Shown here: positions 37,844 through 46,445 of the stretch, piece after piece
Numbering within the stretch: position 1 is the first letter of the stretch
How the letters are laid out: the number at the start of each line of letters is the position of its first letter
Assembly (NCBI RefSeq): GCF_002776695.1
Contig: NZ_LFJC01000003.1
Span: forward strand, 4,822,896 to 4,886,895
DNA from: Bradyrhizobium nitroreducens
Lineage (GTDB): Bacteria; Pseudomonadota; Alphaproteobacteria; Rhizobiales; Xanthobacteraceae
Reading direction: 5' to 3'
DNA: 64,000 nucleotides
Notes under the pieces: generated by a model
Seen by the model: only the letters and a program-made list of their open reading frames with translations
Database searches by the model: none
Told to the model about the DNA's origin: nothing
Program-made: the position numbers and the translations under genes

Positions 37844-38947
37844 TCACGCCACGCGATAGTGCTCCATCACGCCCCGGTCCGGCTCATGGCCGAGCCCCGG
37901 TCCTGTCGGCACCGCGACATGGCCGGTGGCATCGCTATCCGCGCGGCCGCCCCAGAGGCAGGCCTCGCGCTTCAGATAGAACATCTCGACCAGCCCGTCC
38001 TCGCGCGTTGCGAGCAGGTGCAACGTTGCCAGCAGGCCCGGCCCGAAATACGGGGAGTGTGGGACGACCTTGACGCCGAGCCGATCTGCCAGCGCCACGA
38101 TCTTCAGAAATTCCGTGATGCCGCCGACCTTGGTCACCGACGGTTGGGCGTGGCTCACCGCACCCGCTTCCATCATCTGGCGGAATTGATATTCCGTGCA
38201 GGCATTCTCGCCCGCGGCGATGCCGAGCCCGCCCTTGCTGCGGACCTCGGCGAGCGCGGCAAAGTCTTCCGGCGGCCAGACCGGCTCCTCCAGAAACATC
38301 GGTCGCGCGTCGCGGCATGACGCAGCGAACGCGATCGCCTGCTCGGCCGTGAGCGGGCAGTTCATGTCGACCATCAGCGGAATGCCTGGCCCGATCGCCT
38401 CGCGCGCGGCAAGCACCGCAGGCGTCGTGGTCTCGTGCAGCTTGATCGCACCATAGCCGAGCGCGAGCGCCTTCCTGCATTCGGCCGCGATGTCGTCGGG
38501 TGCGCCGATCCGCAACAGGCTCGCATAGGCCGGAATGGCGGTGCGCCTGGTTTCGCCGAGCAGGCGATGTAGCGGCACGCCCTGCACCTTCGCCGCCAAG
38601 TCCCACAGCGCGATGTCGAGCCCCGAGATCGCGAACATGGTGATGCCGTAGCGGCCGAACAGGTGCAGGTTGCGCTGGATCTGCTCCATCGCGGCGGGGA
38701 TGCCGGCGGCATCGGGCACCTTCATTCCGCGGGCCTGCGGCGCGATCATCTCCTCCACCGCGCTGCGCGTGGTGCGCGGGCAGACATAGGCGAAGGCATC
38801 GCCCCAGCCGGTCAGTCCGGCATCGGTCAAGACCTCGATGAGCACCATGTCGAGGGCGGTGATTGCGGACGCGCCCTGGCGAAAGCTCGCAACGCCGGCG
38901 TCATAGGGGATGCGGATATGGTGCGCTCGCACATCGGTGATTTCCAT
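37844..38947 (-). CDS. Enolase-superfamily (mandelate racemase/muconate lactonizing-like) enzyme
   Basis: 367 residues, capping domain about 1-125, then the barrel. Metal ligands are Asp194 (MVDMNC), Glu220 or Glu221 (FLEEP) and Glu247 (AAGEN), with His297 (VVPHSPYFG) at the end of the seventh strand. At the usual KxK site the protein has Lys169-Leu-His171, and the position of the Asp of the His-Asp dyad holds Ser270 (QPS). It is probably an acid-sugar or hydroxy-acid dehydratase or a racemase, but the reaction cannot be assigned. Divergent from the AraC gene at 39117, which may regulate it. Confidence 0.88.
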   Translation of the reverse strand: MEITDVRAHHIRIPYDAGVASFRQGASAITALDMVLIEVLTDAGLTGWGDAFAYVCPRTTRSAVEEMIAPQARGMKVPDAAGIPAAMEQIQRNLHLFGRYGITMFAISGLDIALWDLAAKVQGVPLHRLLGETRRTAIPAYASLLRIGAPDDIAAECRKALALGYGAIKLHETTTPAVLAAREAIGPGIPLMVDMNCPLTAEQAIAFAASCRDARPMFLEEPVWPPEDFAALAEVRSKGGLGIAAGENACTEYQFRQMMEAGAVSHAQPSVTKVGGITEFLKIVALADRLGVKVVPHSPYFGPGLLATLHLLATREDGLVEMFYLKREACLWGGRADSDATGHVAVPTGPGLGHEPDRGVMEHYRVA

Positions 38948-39116
38948 GACGCGGGTTCCTCTTTCTCGTGAGCGGTTCTGGAGAGTGTAGCTGCGAATGC
39001 CAGGGCGTTGCCAGTGGCCATTCCCGGACTATCCTTGTGCGCGGACAGCAATGCGGATCAAGCGAAGCCGGTGGCGGCAGCCCATCATCTCCGCGCTTCG
39101 AACGAGAGTAGTCACC

Positions 39117-39950
39117 ATGAACCCAGCGCAGCGCGCGCTCTGGTACATCGAGAGCCATCTGGCCGAGCCGATGGCGCTCGACGAGATCGCCTCGATCTCG
39201 GGCGTGTCACGGTTCCACATCGTGCGCGCGTTTGCCGCGGCCACCGGCTTGCCGGTGATGCGCTACGTGCGCGCGCGGCGGCTGACGGAGGCTGCGCGTC
39301 TTCTTGCGAAAGGCGCGCCTGATATCCTCAGCGTCGCGCTGGAGGCCGATTACGGCTCGCACGAAGCGTTCACCCGCGCGTTCCGCGACCAGTTCGGCGC
39401 CACGCCCGAAGCGGTGAGGGCGGCAATGTGCGTCAACCAGCTCAAGCTTCAGGAGCCGATCCTCATGGACTCCACCATGCTCGACCATCTCGCCCCGCCG
39501 CGTTTTGAAACCATGAAGGCCTTCCTGGTCGCCGGTCCTGCCGAGCGCATCTCCTGCGACAACGGCGCCGTCATTCCCGGCCTCTGGCACCGCTTCCATC
39601 AGGAGGTCGCCGACATTCCCGCGAGGGTCGGACAGGTCGCCTACGGCGTCTGCTGCAACGGCGACGATGCCGGCAATTTCGACTACATCGCCGGCGTCGA
39701 GGTCGCCGATTTCTCGGACCTGCCGCGACGCTTCGCCCGCATCCGCATCCCCGAGCAGCGCTATGCGGTGTTCACGCACACCGACCACGTCGCCTCGATC
39801 CGCCGCACCGTCAACACGATCTGGAATCGATGGCTGCCCGGCTCGGGTTTGCAGGCCGCGGACGCACCGAATTTCGAGCGCTACGACGTGACGTTCGATC
39901 CCGCAACCGGCAATGGCGGCTTTCAGATCTGGGTGCCGGTGAAGGAGTAA
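39117..39950 (+). CDS. AraC family regulator with GyrI-like effector domain
   Basis: 277 residues from ATG 39117. The HTH pair is N-terminal (about 5-100: DEIASISGVSRFHIVRAF, then EADYGSHEAFTRAFRDQF), followed by a GyrI/Rob-type small-molecule binding domain (about 120-277, ending GGFQIWVPVKE). This build is found in Rob-like activators. It is divergent from the enolase-superfamily gene. Confidence 0.9.
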   Translation: MNPAQRALWYIESHLAEPMALDEIASISGVSRFHIVRAFAAATGLPVMRYVRARRLTEAARLLAKGAPDILSVALEADYGSHEAFTRAFRDQFGATPEAVRAAMCVNQLKLQEPILMDSTMLDHLAPPRFETMKAFLVAGPAERISCDNGAVIPGLWHRFHQEVADIPARVGQVAYGVCCNGDDAGNFDYIAGVEVADFSDLPRRFARIRIPEQRYAVFTHTDHVASIRRTVNTIWNRWLPGSGLQAADAPNFERYDVTFDPATGNGGFQIWVPVKE

Positions 39951-40083
39951 GCGCAACGCTGGCATACCATCCCGCTTGCTTGGCAAGCCGAGGCGACTTT
40001 GCCATAACCTCGGGCAAATCTTGCGTGTGGGGCCGAGCCGGACATCCCGTGCAAGTCAGAACAAGCAGCCGGGAGGGTCTCAC

Positions 40084-41010
40084 ATGTCTGATGTCCGCGT
40101 TCTCGCCACCGACCTCGAATTTCCCGAAGGGCCGGTCGTGATGCCGGACGGCTCGGTGGTGCTGGTGGAAATCCGCGGTCAGCGCCTGACGCGCGTCTAT
40201 CCCGATGGCCGCAAGGAGATCGTGGCGAAGATTCCGGGCGGCCCGAACGGCGCCGCGCTCGGACCCGACGGCAAGATCTACGTCTGCAACAATGGCGGCT
40301 TCTCCTGGATCCCGACCCGCAACATGATCATGCCGGGTCCGCAGCCCGACGATTATCTCGGTGGCTCGATCCAGCGCGTCGATTTGCAGTCGGGCAAGGT
40401 CGAGACCGTCGTGACGAAATGCGACGAGCACGATCTGCGCGGACCGAACGATCTGGTGTTCGACAAGCAGGGCGGGCTCTGGTTCTCCGATCTCGGCAAG
40501 CGCCGTGCGCGCGAGATGGATGTCGGCGGCATGTACTACCTCAAGCCCGGCATGACCGAGCTCGTCGAGATCGTGCACGGCATCCTGCCGGCCAACGGCA
40601 TCGGCCTGTCGCCGGATGAAAATACCGTCTACATCGCGGAGACGCCGACCGGCCGCCTCTGGGCCTACGAGCTCTCGGCGCCGGGCACCTTGAAGCCGCG
40701 GGACGTGATCTATCGCGGTGAGCGGGGCAAGCCGATCTGCGGCCTCGGCGGCTACCAGATGTTCGACTCGCTCGCGGTGGAAGCCGGCGGCAATGTCTGC
40801 GTCGCCACCCTCGTCTCCGGCTGCATCTCGGTCATCGCGCCCGACGGCACGCTGGTCGAGCAGGTCCCGACCGGCGACCGCGTCACCACCAACATCGCCT
40901 TCGGCGGCCCCGAGCTGAAGACCGCCTATATCACCCTGTCCGGCAAGGGCGAGCTCGTCGCCATGGACTGGCCGCGCGGCGGTTTGCCGTTGAACTTTTT
41001 GAACAAGTGA
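40084..41010 (+). CDS. SMP-30/gluconolactonase family protein
   Basis: 308 residues forming a six-bladed beta-propeller: LATDLEFPEGPVVMPDG opens the family motif with the metal-binding Glu; NGAALGPDGKIYVCNN and GPNDLVFDKQGGLWFSD are further blade motifs. Members hydrolyse sugar lactones or other lactones with Ca2+ or another divalent ion. No signal peptide. ATG 40084 follows GGGAGGGTCTCAC. Confidence 0.9.
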   Translation: MSDVRVLATDLEFPEGPVVMPDGSVVLVEIRGQRLTRVYPDGRKEIVAKIPGGPNGAALGPDGKIYVCNNGGFSWIPTRNMIMPGPQPDDYLGGSIQRVDLQSGKVETVVTKCDEHDLRGPNDLVFDKQGGLWFSDLGKRRAREMDVGGMYYLKPGMTELVEIVHGILPANGIGLSPDENTVYIAETPTGRLWAYELSAPGTLKPRDVIYRGERGKPICGLGGYQMFDSLAVEAGGNVCVATLVSGCISVIAPDGTLVEQVPTGDRVTTNIAFGGPELKTAYITLSGKGELVAMDWPRGGLPLNFLNK

Positions 41011-41028
41011 CGATTGCGCTTGCGCTAT

Positions 41029-41110
41029 CGTCATTCCGGGGCGATGCGAAGCATCGAACCCGGAATCTCGAGATTCCGGGTCTGGTCCTTCGGACCATCC
41101 CGGAATGACG
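41029..41110. repeat. Intergenic palindromic repeat (CGTCATTCCGGG type), copy 1
   Basis: Outer arms CGTCATTCCGGG and CCCGGAATGACG pair; inner arms CGGAATCTCG / CGAGATTCCG form another hairpin. Between the lactonase and acetyltransferase genes. A second member is at 47632-47736. Confidence 0.75.
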
Positions 41111-41125
41111 TAGGAGAGACCTCAA

Positions 41126-41719
41126 ATGCCCTGGCCTGATCCCATCACCCTGCGTGGACAGCACGCCCGTCTCGAGCCGCTGTCGAAGGAGCACCGCGAG
41201 GGGCTGGTGGAGGCCGTGAAGGACGGCGATCTCTACACCATCTGGTACACCGCGATCCCGACGCCGGACAACGTCGCCAAGGAGATCGACCGCCGCTTGG
41301 GGTTGCAGGCCGCAGGCTCGATGCTGCCCTTCACCGTGTTCGATGCGAGCGGCAAGATCGTCGGACAGACCACCTACATGAACATCGATGCCGCCAACCG
41401 CCGCGTCGAGATCGGCTCGACCTGGTATGCGAAGAGCGCGCAGCGCGGCCCGCTCAACACCCAGTGCAAGTTGCTGCTGCTCGGCCACGCCTTCGAGACC
41501 TTGAACTGCATCGCGGTCGAATTCCGCACGCATTTCTTCAACCACCAGAGCCGCCGCGCCATCGAGCGCCTCGGCGCCAAGCAGGACGGCATCCTGCGCA
41601 GTCACCAGATCGCGCCGAACGGCACGCTGCGCGACACCGTCGTCTACAGCATCACCGCCGCCGAATGGCCGACGGTGAAGGCGCATCTCAACTATCAACT
41701 CAACGAAAAGCCGCGCTGA
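41126..41719 (+). CDS. GNAT acetyltransferase (RimJ/RimL type)
   Basis: 197 residues. The motif GQTTYMNIDAANRRVEIGSTWYAKSAQRG (split by the sheet) and the ending VEFRTHFFNHQSRRAIERLGAK are typical of the RimL-like GNAT group that acetylates protein N-termini or small amines. 16 bp before the GMC gene, same strand; likely one transcript. Confidence 0.88.
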   Translation: MPWPDPITLRGQHARLEPLSKEHREGLVEAVKDGDLYTIWYTAIPTPDNVAKEIDRRLGLQAAGSMLPFTVFDASGKIVGQTTYMNIDAANRRVEIGSTWYAKSAQRGPLNTQCKLLLLGHAFETLNCIAVEFRTHFFNHQSRRAIERLGAKQDGILRSHQIAPNGTLRDTVVYSITAAEWPTVKAHLNYQLNEKPR

Positions 41720-41735
41720 AGGCGGCCGGGGCACC

Positions 41736-43382
41736 ATGGATAGATTTGACTATGTGATCATCGGCGCAGGCTCCGCCGGTTGCGTGCTCACCAGCCGGCT
41801 GAGCGAAGATCCGAACACCAGCGTCTGCGTGCTGGAAGCGGGTCCTTCCGACTGGCATCCCTACATCCATCTGCCGGCGGGCTTCATCAAGACCTTCCAC
41901 ATGAAGAGCATCAACTGGGCCTACCAGCAGGAGCCGGGGCCCTGGACCGGCGGGCGCAGCATCTACGCGCCGCGCGGCAAGACGCTCGGTGGCTCATCCT
42001 CGATCAACGGCCACATCTACAATCGCGGCCAGCGCATGGATTTCGACACCTGGGCGCAGATGGGCAATCGCGGCTGGGGCTATGCCGACGTGCTGCCCTA
42101 TTTCAAGCGGCTGGAGAAGCGGGTCGGCGAGGGCGACAACACGTTTCGCGGCCGCGACGGCAATCTCACCGTCACCACGATGGACTGGCGCGATCCGCTC
42201 TGCGAAGCGTTCATGGAAGGCGCGGTCTCGCTCGGCATTCCCCGCAACCCCGATTACAACGGCGCCATACAGGAAGGCGTCTCCTACTGCCAGCGCACCA
42301 TCGACAAGGGCTTGCGCGTCTCCGGCTCGACCGCGTTCCTCAAGCCCGCGATGAAGCGGCCGAACGTGCATGTGCACACCCATGCGCACGCGACCGAGAT
42401 CATCTTCGAGGGCAAGCGCGCCGTCGGCGTGCGCTATACCAAGGGCGGCCGCGGCGGCACGCCGATCGAAGTGCGCGCCAACAAGGAGGTGATCCTGTCC
42501 GGCGGCACCTATAATTCGCCGCAGCTGCTGCAGCTCTCCGGCATCGGCTCGCCCGATCTGCTGCAGCAACACGGTATCGCCGTGCGTCACGCGCTGCCGG
42601 TCGGCGAGGGCCTGCAGGACCATTACGCCCCGCGCACGGTGGCGCGCGTCAAGGACATCAAGACCATCAACGAGCTTCGCCGCGGTGTCTCGCTGTGGAT
42701 CGAGGCGCTGAAATGGGCCACCGCGCGCCGCGGCCTGCTCTCGCTGTCGCCGACCATGGTCTATTGCTTCTGGCATTCCGGTGAGAGCGCCGACTCCTCC
42801 GACCTCCAGCTCACCTTCACGCCCGCGTCCTACAAGGAAGGCGTGCAGGGCCAGCTCGAGGACGAGCCCGGCATGACGGTGGCGTCCTGGCAGCAGCGCC
42901 CGGAAAGCCGCGGCTATGTCCGCATCCGCTCGAACGACCCGTTCGCGCCGCCGATCATCCAGACCAACTATCTCGACGCCGAGCTCGACCGCCGCGTCAT
43001 CGTCGGCGGCATGAAGCTCGCGCGCAGGCTTTTGAAGTCCGCGCCGCTGTCGCCCTATTACGCCTACGAGGATTTCCCCGGCCCCAACATCAACACCGAC
43101 GACGAGTTCCTCGCCGCCGCCACTGAACGCGGCACCACCACCTTCCACCCCGGCTGCACCTGCCGCATGGGCCCGGCGGATTCGAACTGGGCCGTCGTCG
43201 ACGACCAGCTCCGCGTCCACGGCCTCGAAGGCCTCCGCGTCATCGACGCCTCGGTCATGCCGCGCATGATCTCGGCCAACCTCAACGCCTCCACCATGAT
43301 GATCGCCGACCGCGCCTCGGACCTGATCCGCGGCAAGGCGCCGATGGAAGCGGCAAGGATTCCGGACACCGCGGTGGCGTAA
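41736..43382 (+). CDS. GMC family FAD oxidoreductase (choline dehydrogenase-like)
   Basis: 548 residues. FAD-binding motif YVIIGAGSAGCVLTSRL at the start, GMC signatures in PRGKTLGGSSSINGHIY and GGTYNSPQLLQLSGIG, and the active-site His in TFHPGCTCRMG with the late NLNASTMMI. It oxidises an alcohol to an aldehyde or ketone, with an unknown physiological substrate. No transporter or aldehyde dehydrogenase is adjacent, so it is not a standard bet operon. Confidence 0.94.
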   Translation: MDRFDYVIIGAGSAGCVLTSRLSEDPNTSVCVLEAGPSDWHPYIHLPAGFIKTFHMKSINWAYQQEPGPWTGGRSIYAPRGKTLGGSSSINGHIYNRGQRMDFDTWAQMGNRGWGYADVLPYFKRLEKRVGEGDNTFRGRDGNLTVTTMDWRDPLCEAFMEGAVSLGIPRNPDYNGAIQEGVSYCQRTIDKGLRVSGSTAFLKPAMKRPNVHVHTHAHATEIIFEGKRAVGVRYTKGGRGGTPIEVRANKEVILSGGTYNSPQLLQLSGIGSPDLLQQHGIAVRHALPVGEGLQDHYAPRTVARVKDIKTINELRRGVSLWIEALKWATARRGLLSLSPTMVYCFWHSGESADSSDLQLTFTPASYKEGVQGQLEDEPGMTVASWQQRPESRGYVRIRSNDPFAPPIIQTNYLDAELDRRVIVGGMKLARRLLKSAPLSPYYAYEDFPGPNINTDDEFLAAATERGTTTFHPGCTCRMGPADSNWAVVDDQLRVHGLEGLRVIDASVMPRMISANLNASTMMIADRASDLIRGKAPMEAARIPDTAVA

Positions 43383-43383
43383 G

Positions 43384-43671
43384 GTGATTGAGCCCTGGCG
43401 TCAGATCATCGATGAACGGGAACGCCTTCTTCTCGAAGAGGAGTTGAGGAGGGAGATCGGTGATCGGCACCCGCTTGCCGGTTTGGAGGTCAAGGTGGAT
43501 GCCAGGCGAGATGACCGTGACGACGTTCTTGTCTCACTGGACGATGGAAGAGTAGCCGAAGTTCACTTGACGTGGTCCGGCAAGAAGGAGGCTCATCCAA
43601 GCTGGCCCACAACAATCATTCTCGAATCCCTGGAACATTGGCGGACAAAAGCCGCAAGCGATTTAGCGTAG
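43384..43671 (+). CDS. Small hypothetical protein beside Imm53
   Basis: 95 residues from GTG 43384, directly after the GMC stop; no ATG is available in the frame. The sequence is acidic and helical (RERLLLEEELRREIG) with a later WSGKKEAHPSWP. I recognise no family, but its size and composition resemble small proteins encoded beside immunity genes. The G+C content is lower than in the GMC gene. The start could be questioned. Confidence 0.55.
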   Translation: MIEPWRQIIDERERLLLEEELRREIGDRHPLAGLEVKVDARRDDRDDVLVSLDDGRVAEVHLTWSGKKEAHPSWPTTIILESLEHWRTKAASDLA

Positions 43672-43705
43672 CTCGCGGACTAGCCAAGAAGAAGCGTCCC
43701 GTGGG

Positions 43706-43782
43706 GTGGGTTAGCGATAGTGTAAACCACCACTTCTCTTGATGCGGAGATGAAAGAGGTGGGTTACGCTATCCCTAACCCA
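43706..43782. repeat. GTGGGTTA inverted repeat
   Basis: The left arm TGGGTTAGCGATAGTGTAA (43706-43724) pairs imperfectly with the right arm GTTACGCTATCCCTAACCCA (43763-43782), with ACCACCACTTCT / AGAGGTGGG inside. Many bacteria carry dispersed GTGGGTTA...TAACCCAC palindromes. It lies just upstream of the Imm53 gene. Confidence 0.65.
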
Positions 43783-43813
43783 TTCTACGGTCATCCCAAC
43801 GGACAGAAATCCG

Positions 43814-44131
43814 ATGCAGGACGCAGACGACGTGCTTGAGCGACTGGAACGCTGGTACGCGGCTCAATGCAACGGAGATTGGGAGCACACTTACGGCATT
43901 AAGCTCGATACTCTCGATAATCCTGGGTGGTCATTCAAGGTTGACCTTACCGATACATATCTTCTTGGTCGCAGTTTTGAGAAGATCAAGGAGGCGCAAA
44001 GTGACGACCACACGGATTTCTTCCATTGTGAGGTCAGGGATCGGCAATTCGTTGGCTATTGTCCTCCCAGTCGGCTTCGTGAGGTGCTTTCGATTTTCTT
44101 GGGTTGGGCCGAAGCGCCAGTGAGGGAGTAG
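43814..44131 (+). CDS. Imm53 family immunity protein
   Basis: 105 residues. ERLERWYAAQCNGDWEHTYG and KLDTLDNPGWSFKVDL match what I know of the Imm53 family, proteins that neutralise toxins of polymorphic-toxin systems. There is no toxin gene, no secretion gene and no repeat-rich toxin fragment beside it, so it seems to be an orphan. G+C is low: bases 43861-43980 have 55 G/C in 120 (46%), against about 63% in a nearby housekeeping gene. This suggests acquired DNA. Confidence 0.82.
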   Translation: MQDADDVLERLERWYAAQCNGDWEHTYGIKLDTLDNPGWSFKVDLTDTYLLGRSFEKIKEAQSDDHTDFFHCEVRDRQFVGYCPPSRLREVLSIFLGWAEAPVRE

Positions 44132-45137
44132 TCCGCAGGATGGCGTTGGCCTTCGCACCGATCCCGCGCCGGACCCGTCGGGCAAAACACCCGCCAACCC
44201 CGTCAACCCCTTCTCGCAAAAATATTCCACTTTACCGAAATTCGGAATTGCGGCATACATCGAAGCAGCCCGGCCCACGAAGAGGGGCGGTTCGCGAGTC
44301 GTTCGAAACGCGGGCCGGGTTGCGGTGGACGCGGCAGCGTCGTGCGCGAGAGGCGCGGGCAGGGCGGGTAGTCCCTGTGAGCCCGAGGCTTCGTGCGGAC
44401 GAGCGGCGTTGTTCAGTTCGTCTCGCCACATTCTTCCGGCAACGTCGACAAGCCCGGGAGATAATGTGGTGACCAGCGAACGCGCGTACGGCAAAACCGT
44501 GTGGTCCTGACCGTCGTTGCCACGGTCAAGTCTAGCGAAGGTGCGAGCGAGCCCAACCGGGCAGACTGCATCATCCAATTCGCGGGGTGAGGGAGGCCAG
44601 AAGGAAAGTTCGGCTCCCGGGAGATCACGGCATAAGCCGTCCGACCATCGCGCAGGGAAGGCCGAGCGTTCGGCGACACCTGTATGCTGCTGTGCGGTCT
44701 TTTTCGCGTGTGCATTTCGCGCGGCAGACCGCGGGTGCCAGTCGGCGCCCGGCCTTCCCTGCGCCCTCTGACTGAAGAGGGAGCGAGAGATGAAGCAAAG
44801 CTCGGGTGAGATGCGCCGCGAGGCTGCGAAGGCGTGTCTGGGATTAGGGTGTGTGCTGAAGAGCCGCGGCCGTTGCCGCTTGCTCCGTCATTGCGAGGAG
44901 CCCTTGCGATGAAGCAATCCAGCCTGCCGCCGCGGAGGGATTCTGGATTGCTTCGCTGCGCTCGCAATGACGTGGAGAGGGGCGCGCACGAACTCCGCTC
45001 TCGTGCCCCGGACGCAGCGCAGCGCCCTTGCGGTGCGCTGCAGAGCCGGGGCCCATGTCTCCGAGCAATCCGTGCCGCCCTGGGTCCCGGCTCTGCGCCG
45101 CAGCGTTGCACGCTGCAGCGCGTCCGGGACACGAAAC
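44132..45137. repeat. 1-kb non-coding region of dispersed and hairpin-rich repeats
   Basis: No frame here has coding character. In order: a G/C-rich part (44132-44600); a hairpin cluster at about 44616-44770, with short palindrome CTCCCGGGAG, hairpin ACGGC-ATAA-GCCGT, then a 15-bp perfect inverted pair GCGCAGGGAAGGCCG (44650-44664) / CGGCCTTCCCTGCGC (44750-44764) enclosing GCGGTCT / AGACCGC; an inverted repeat at 44886-44972 (CGTCATTGCGAG ... CTCGCAATGACG); and a CGTGCCCCGGAC-type palindrome at 44999-45137. It looks like several dispersed repeats nested together, possibly with an RNA. Confidence 0.6.
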
Positions 45138-45980
45138 CTAGACTTCCCTTCTGCTCAAAAACGCCAGCCGCTCGAACAGGTGCACATCCTGCTCGTTCTT
45201 CAGCAGCGCGCCGTGCAGCGGCGGGATCAGTTTTCGCGGATCTCTTTCCCTCAGCTGCTCGACGCTCATGTCCTCGTTGAGCAGCAGCTTGAGCCAGTCG
45301 AGCAGCTCCGACGTGGAGGGCTTCTTCTTCAGCCCGGGCACCTCGCGCACCTCGAAGAAGATGCGCAGCGCTTCCTCGACCAGTCGCTTCTTGATGCCGG
45401 GGAAGTGGACGTCGACGATGCGGCCCATCGTGTCGGCGTCGGGGAACTTGATGTAGTGGAAGAAGCAGCGGCGCAGGAACGCGTCCGGCAGCTCCTTCTC
45501 GTTGTTGGAGGTGATCATCATGATCGGCCGCTGCTTGGCCTTGATCGTCTCGCCGGTCTCGTAGACATGGAATTCCATGCGGTCGAGCTCGAGCAAGAGG
45601 TCATTCGGGAATTCGATGTCGGCCTTGTCGATCTCGTCGATCAGGAGCACCGGGCGCTGCTCGGCCGTGAAGGCCTCCCACAGCTTGCCGCGCTTGATGT
45701 AGTTCTTGATGTCCGACACGCGCGCATCGCCGAGCTGGCTGTCGCGCAGGCGCGACACCGCGTCGTATTCGTAGAGGCCCTGCTGCGCCTTGGTGGTGGA
45801 CTTGATGTGCCAGGTCAAAAGCGGCGCGTTCAGCGCTTTGGCCACTTCCTCGGCCAGCACCGTCTTGCCGGTGCCGGGCTCGCCCTTGATGAGGAGCGGG
45901 CGCTCGAGCACGATCGAGGCATTGACGGCGACCTTGAGATCGTCGGTCGCAACATAGTCCTTGGTGCCGGTAAATTTCAT
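45138..45980 (-). CDS. MoxR-type AAA+ ATPase
   Basis: 280 residues, ATG 45980 with AAGGAC 6-7 bp upstream; an upstream Met (45998) would add six residues. Walker A GEPGTGKT, Walker B LLIDEIDKAD and sensor MITSNNEKELPDAFLRR are present. MoxR ATPases act as chaperones for metal-cofactor or complex assembly with a VWA partner, here the protein encoded at 46446 on the other strand. Such pairs are known in CoxD/CoxE and MoxR/CoxE systems. The client is not indicated. Confidence 0.92.
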   Translation of the reverse strand: MKFTGTKDYVATDDLKVAVNASIVLERPLLIKGEPGTGKTVLAEEVAKALNAPLLTWHIKSTTKAQQGLYEYDAVSRLRDSQLGDARVSDIKNYIKRGKLWEAFTAEQRPVLLIDEIDKADIEFPNDLLLELDRMEFHVYETGETIKAKQRPIMMITSNNEKELPDAFLRRCFFHYIKFPDADTMGRIVDVHFPGIKKRLVEEALRIFFEVREVPGLKKKPSTSELLDWLKLLLNEDMSVEQLRERDPRKLIPPLHGALLKNEQDVHLFERLAFLSRREV

Positions 45981-46034
45981 CGCGTGTCCTTGGGTCATCG
46001 TCGGCGAGAGGCGTTAAGTCCCGTCGCGACAAGC

Positions 46035-46059
46035 GAACGGCCGCTCGCGGCGGCCGTTC
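46035..46059. terminator. Strong hairpin between GlsB-type and MoxR genes
   Basis: GAACGGCCGC and GCGGCCGTTC form a perfect 10-bp stem with a 5-base loop TCGCG. No T-run follows on the minus strand, so it may act as attenuator or transcript-end stabiliser rather than an intrinsic terminator. Confidence 0.4.
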
Positions 46060-46076
46060 CTGGTTCGGTCAGGCTT

Positions 46077-46337
46077 TCAGACCCGTTTTATCAGCGAAAG
46101 GATGACCAGCACAATCACCGCGCCGATCGTGGCGTCCACGATGGCGCCGAACGTGCCCGTTGCCAGCTGGATGTGCAGCTGCGGCAATACCCAGCTTGCC
46201 ACCAGCGCGCCGATGATGCCGACAACGATGTTGCCGATCAGTCCAAATCCCGCCCCGTGGACAATCTTGCCCGCGAGCCAGCCTGCGATCGCGCCGATGA
46301 TGAGTGCTGCGACAATTCCCATTGCAAACGTCCCCAA
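46077..46337 (-). CDS. GlsB/YeaQ/YmgE family membrane protein
   Basis: 86 residues, almost wholly hydrophobic with three membrane helices and Gly-rich packing (GAIAGWLAGKIVHGAGFGLIG, then VVGIIGALVASW). The family is linked with envelope stress or acid stress. Lies between the MoxR gene (same strand) and the VWA gene (divergent). A second Met at residue 6 is an alternative start. Confidence 0.88.
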   Translation of the reverse strand: MGTFAMGIVAALIIGAIAGWLAGKIVHGAGFGLIGNIVVGIIGALVASWVLPQLHIQLATGTFGAIVDATIGAVIVLVILSLIKRV

Positions 46338-46445
46338 AACAACCCCTTGAGGCGGTCAATTCTAGAGCAAAAAGCCTCCCGGTCCAGCGCCCAAGGTCGA
46401 TCTCCGCCCCTTGACGTTCGTCCCCCGACGGGCAATCTGTCAGCC

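Noticed and set aside
44967..46445. Upstream extension of the VWA protein frame
   Set aside because: The open frame runs back over the MoxR gene on the other strand, but the homology starts at ATG 46446 and the extension has no domain.
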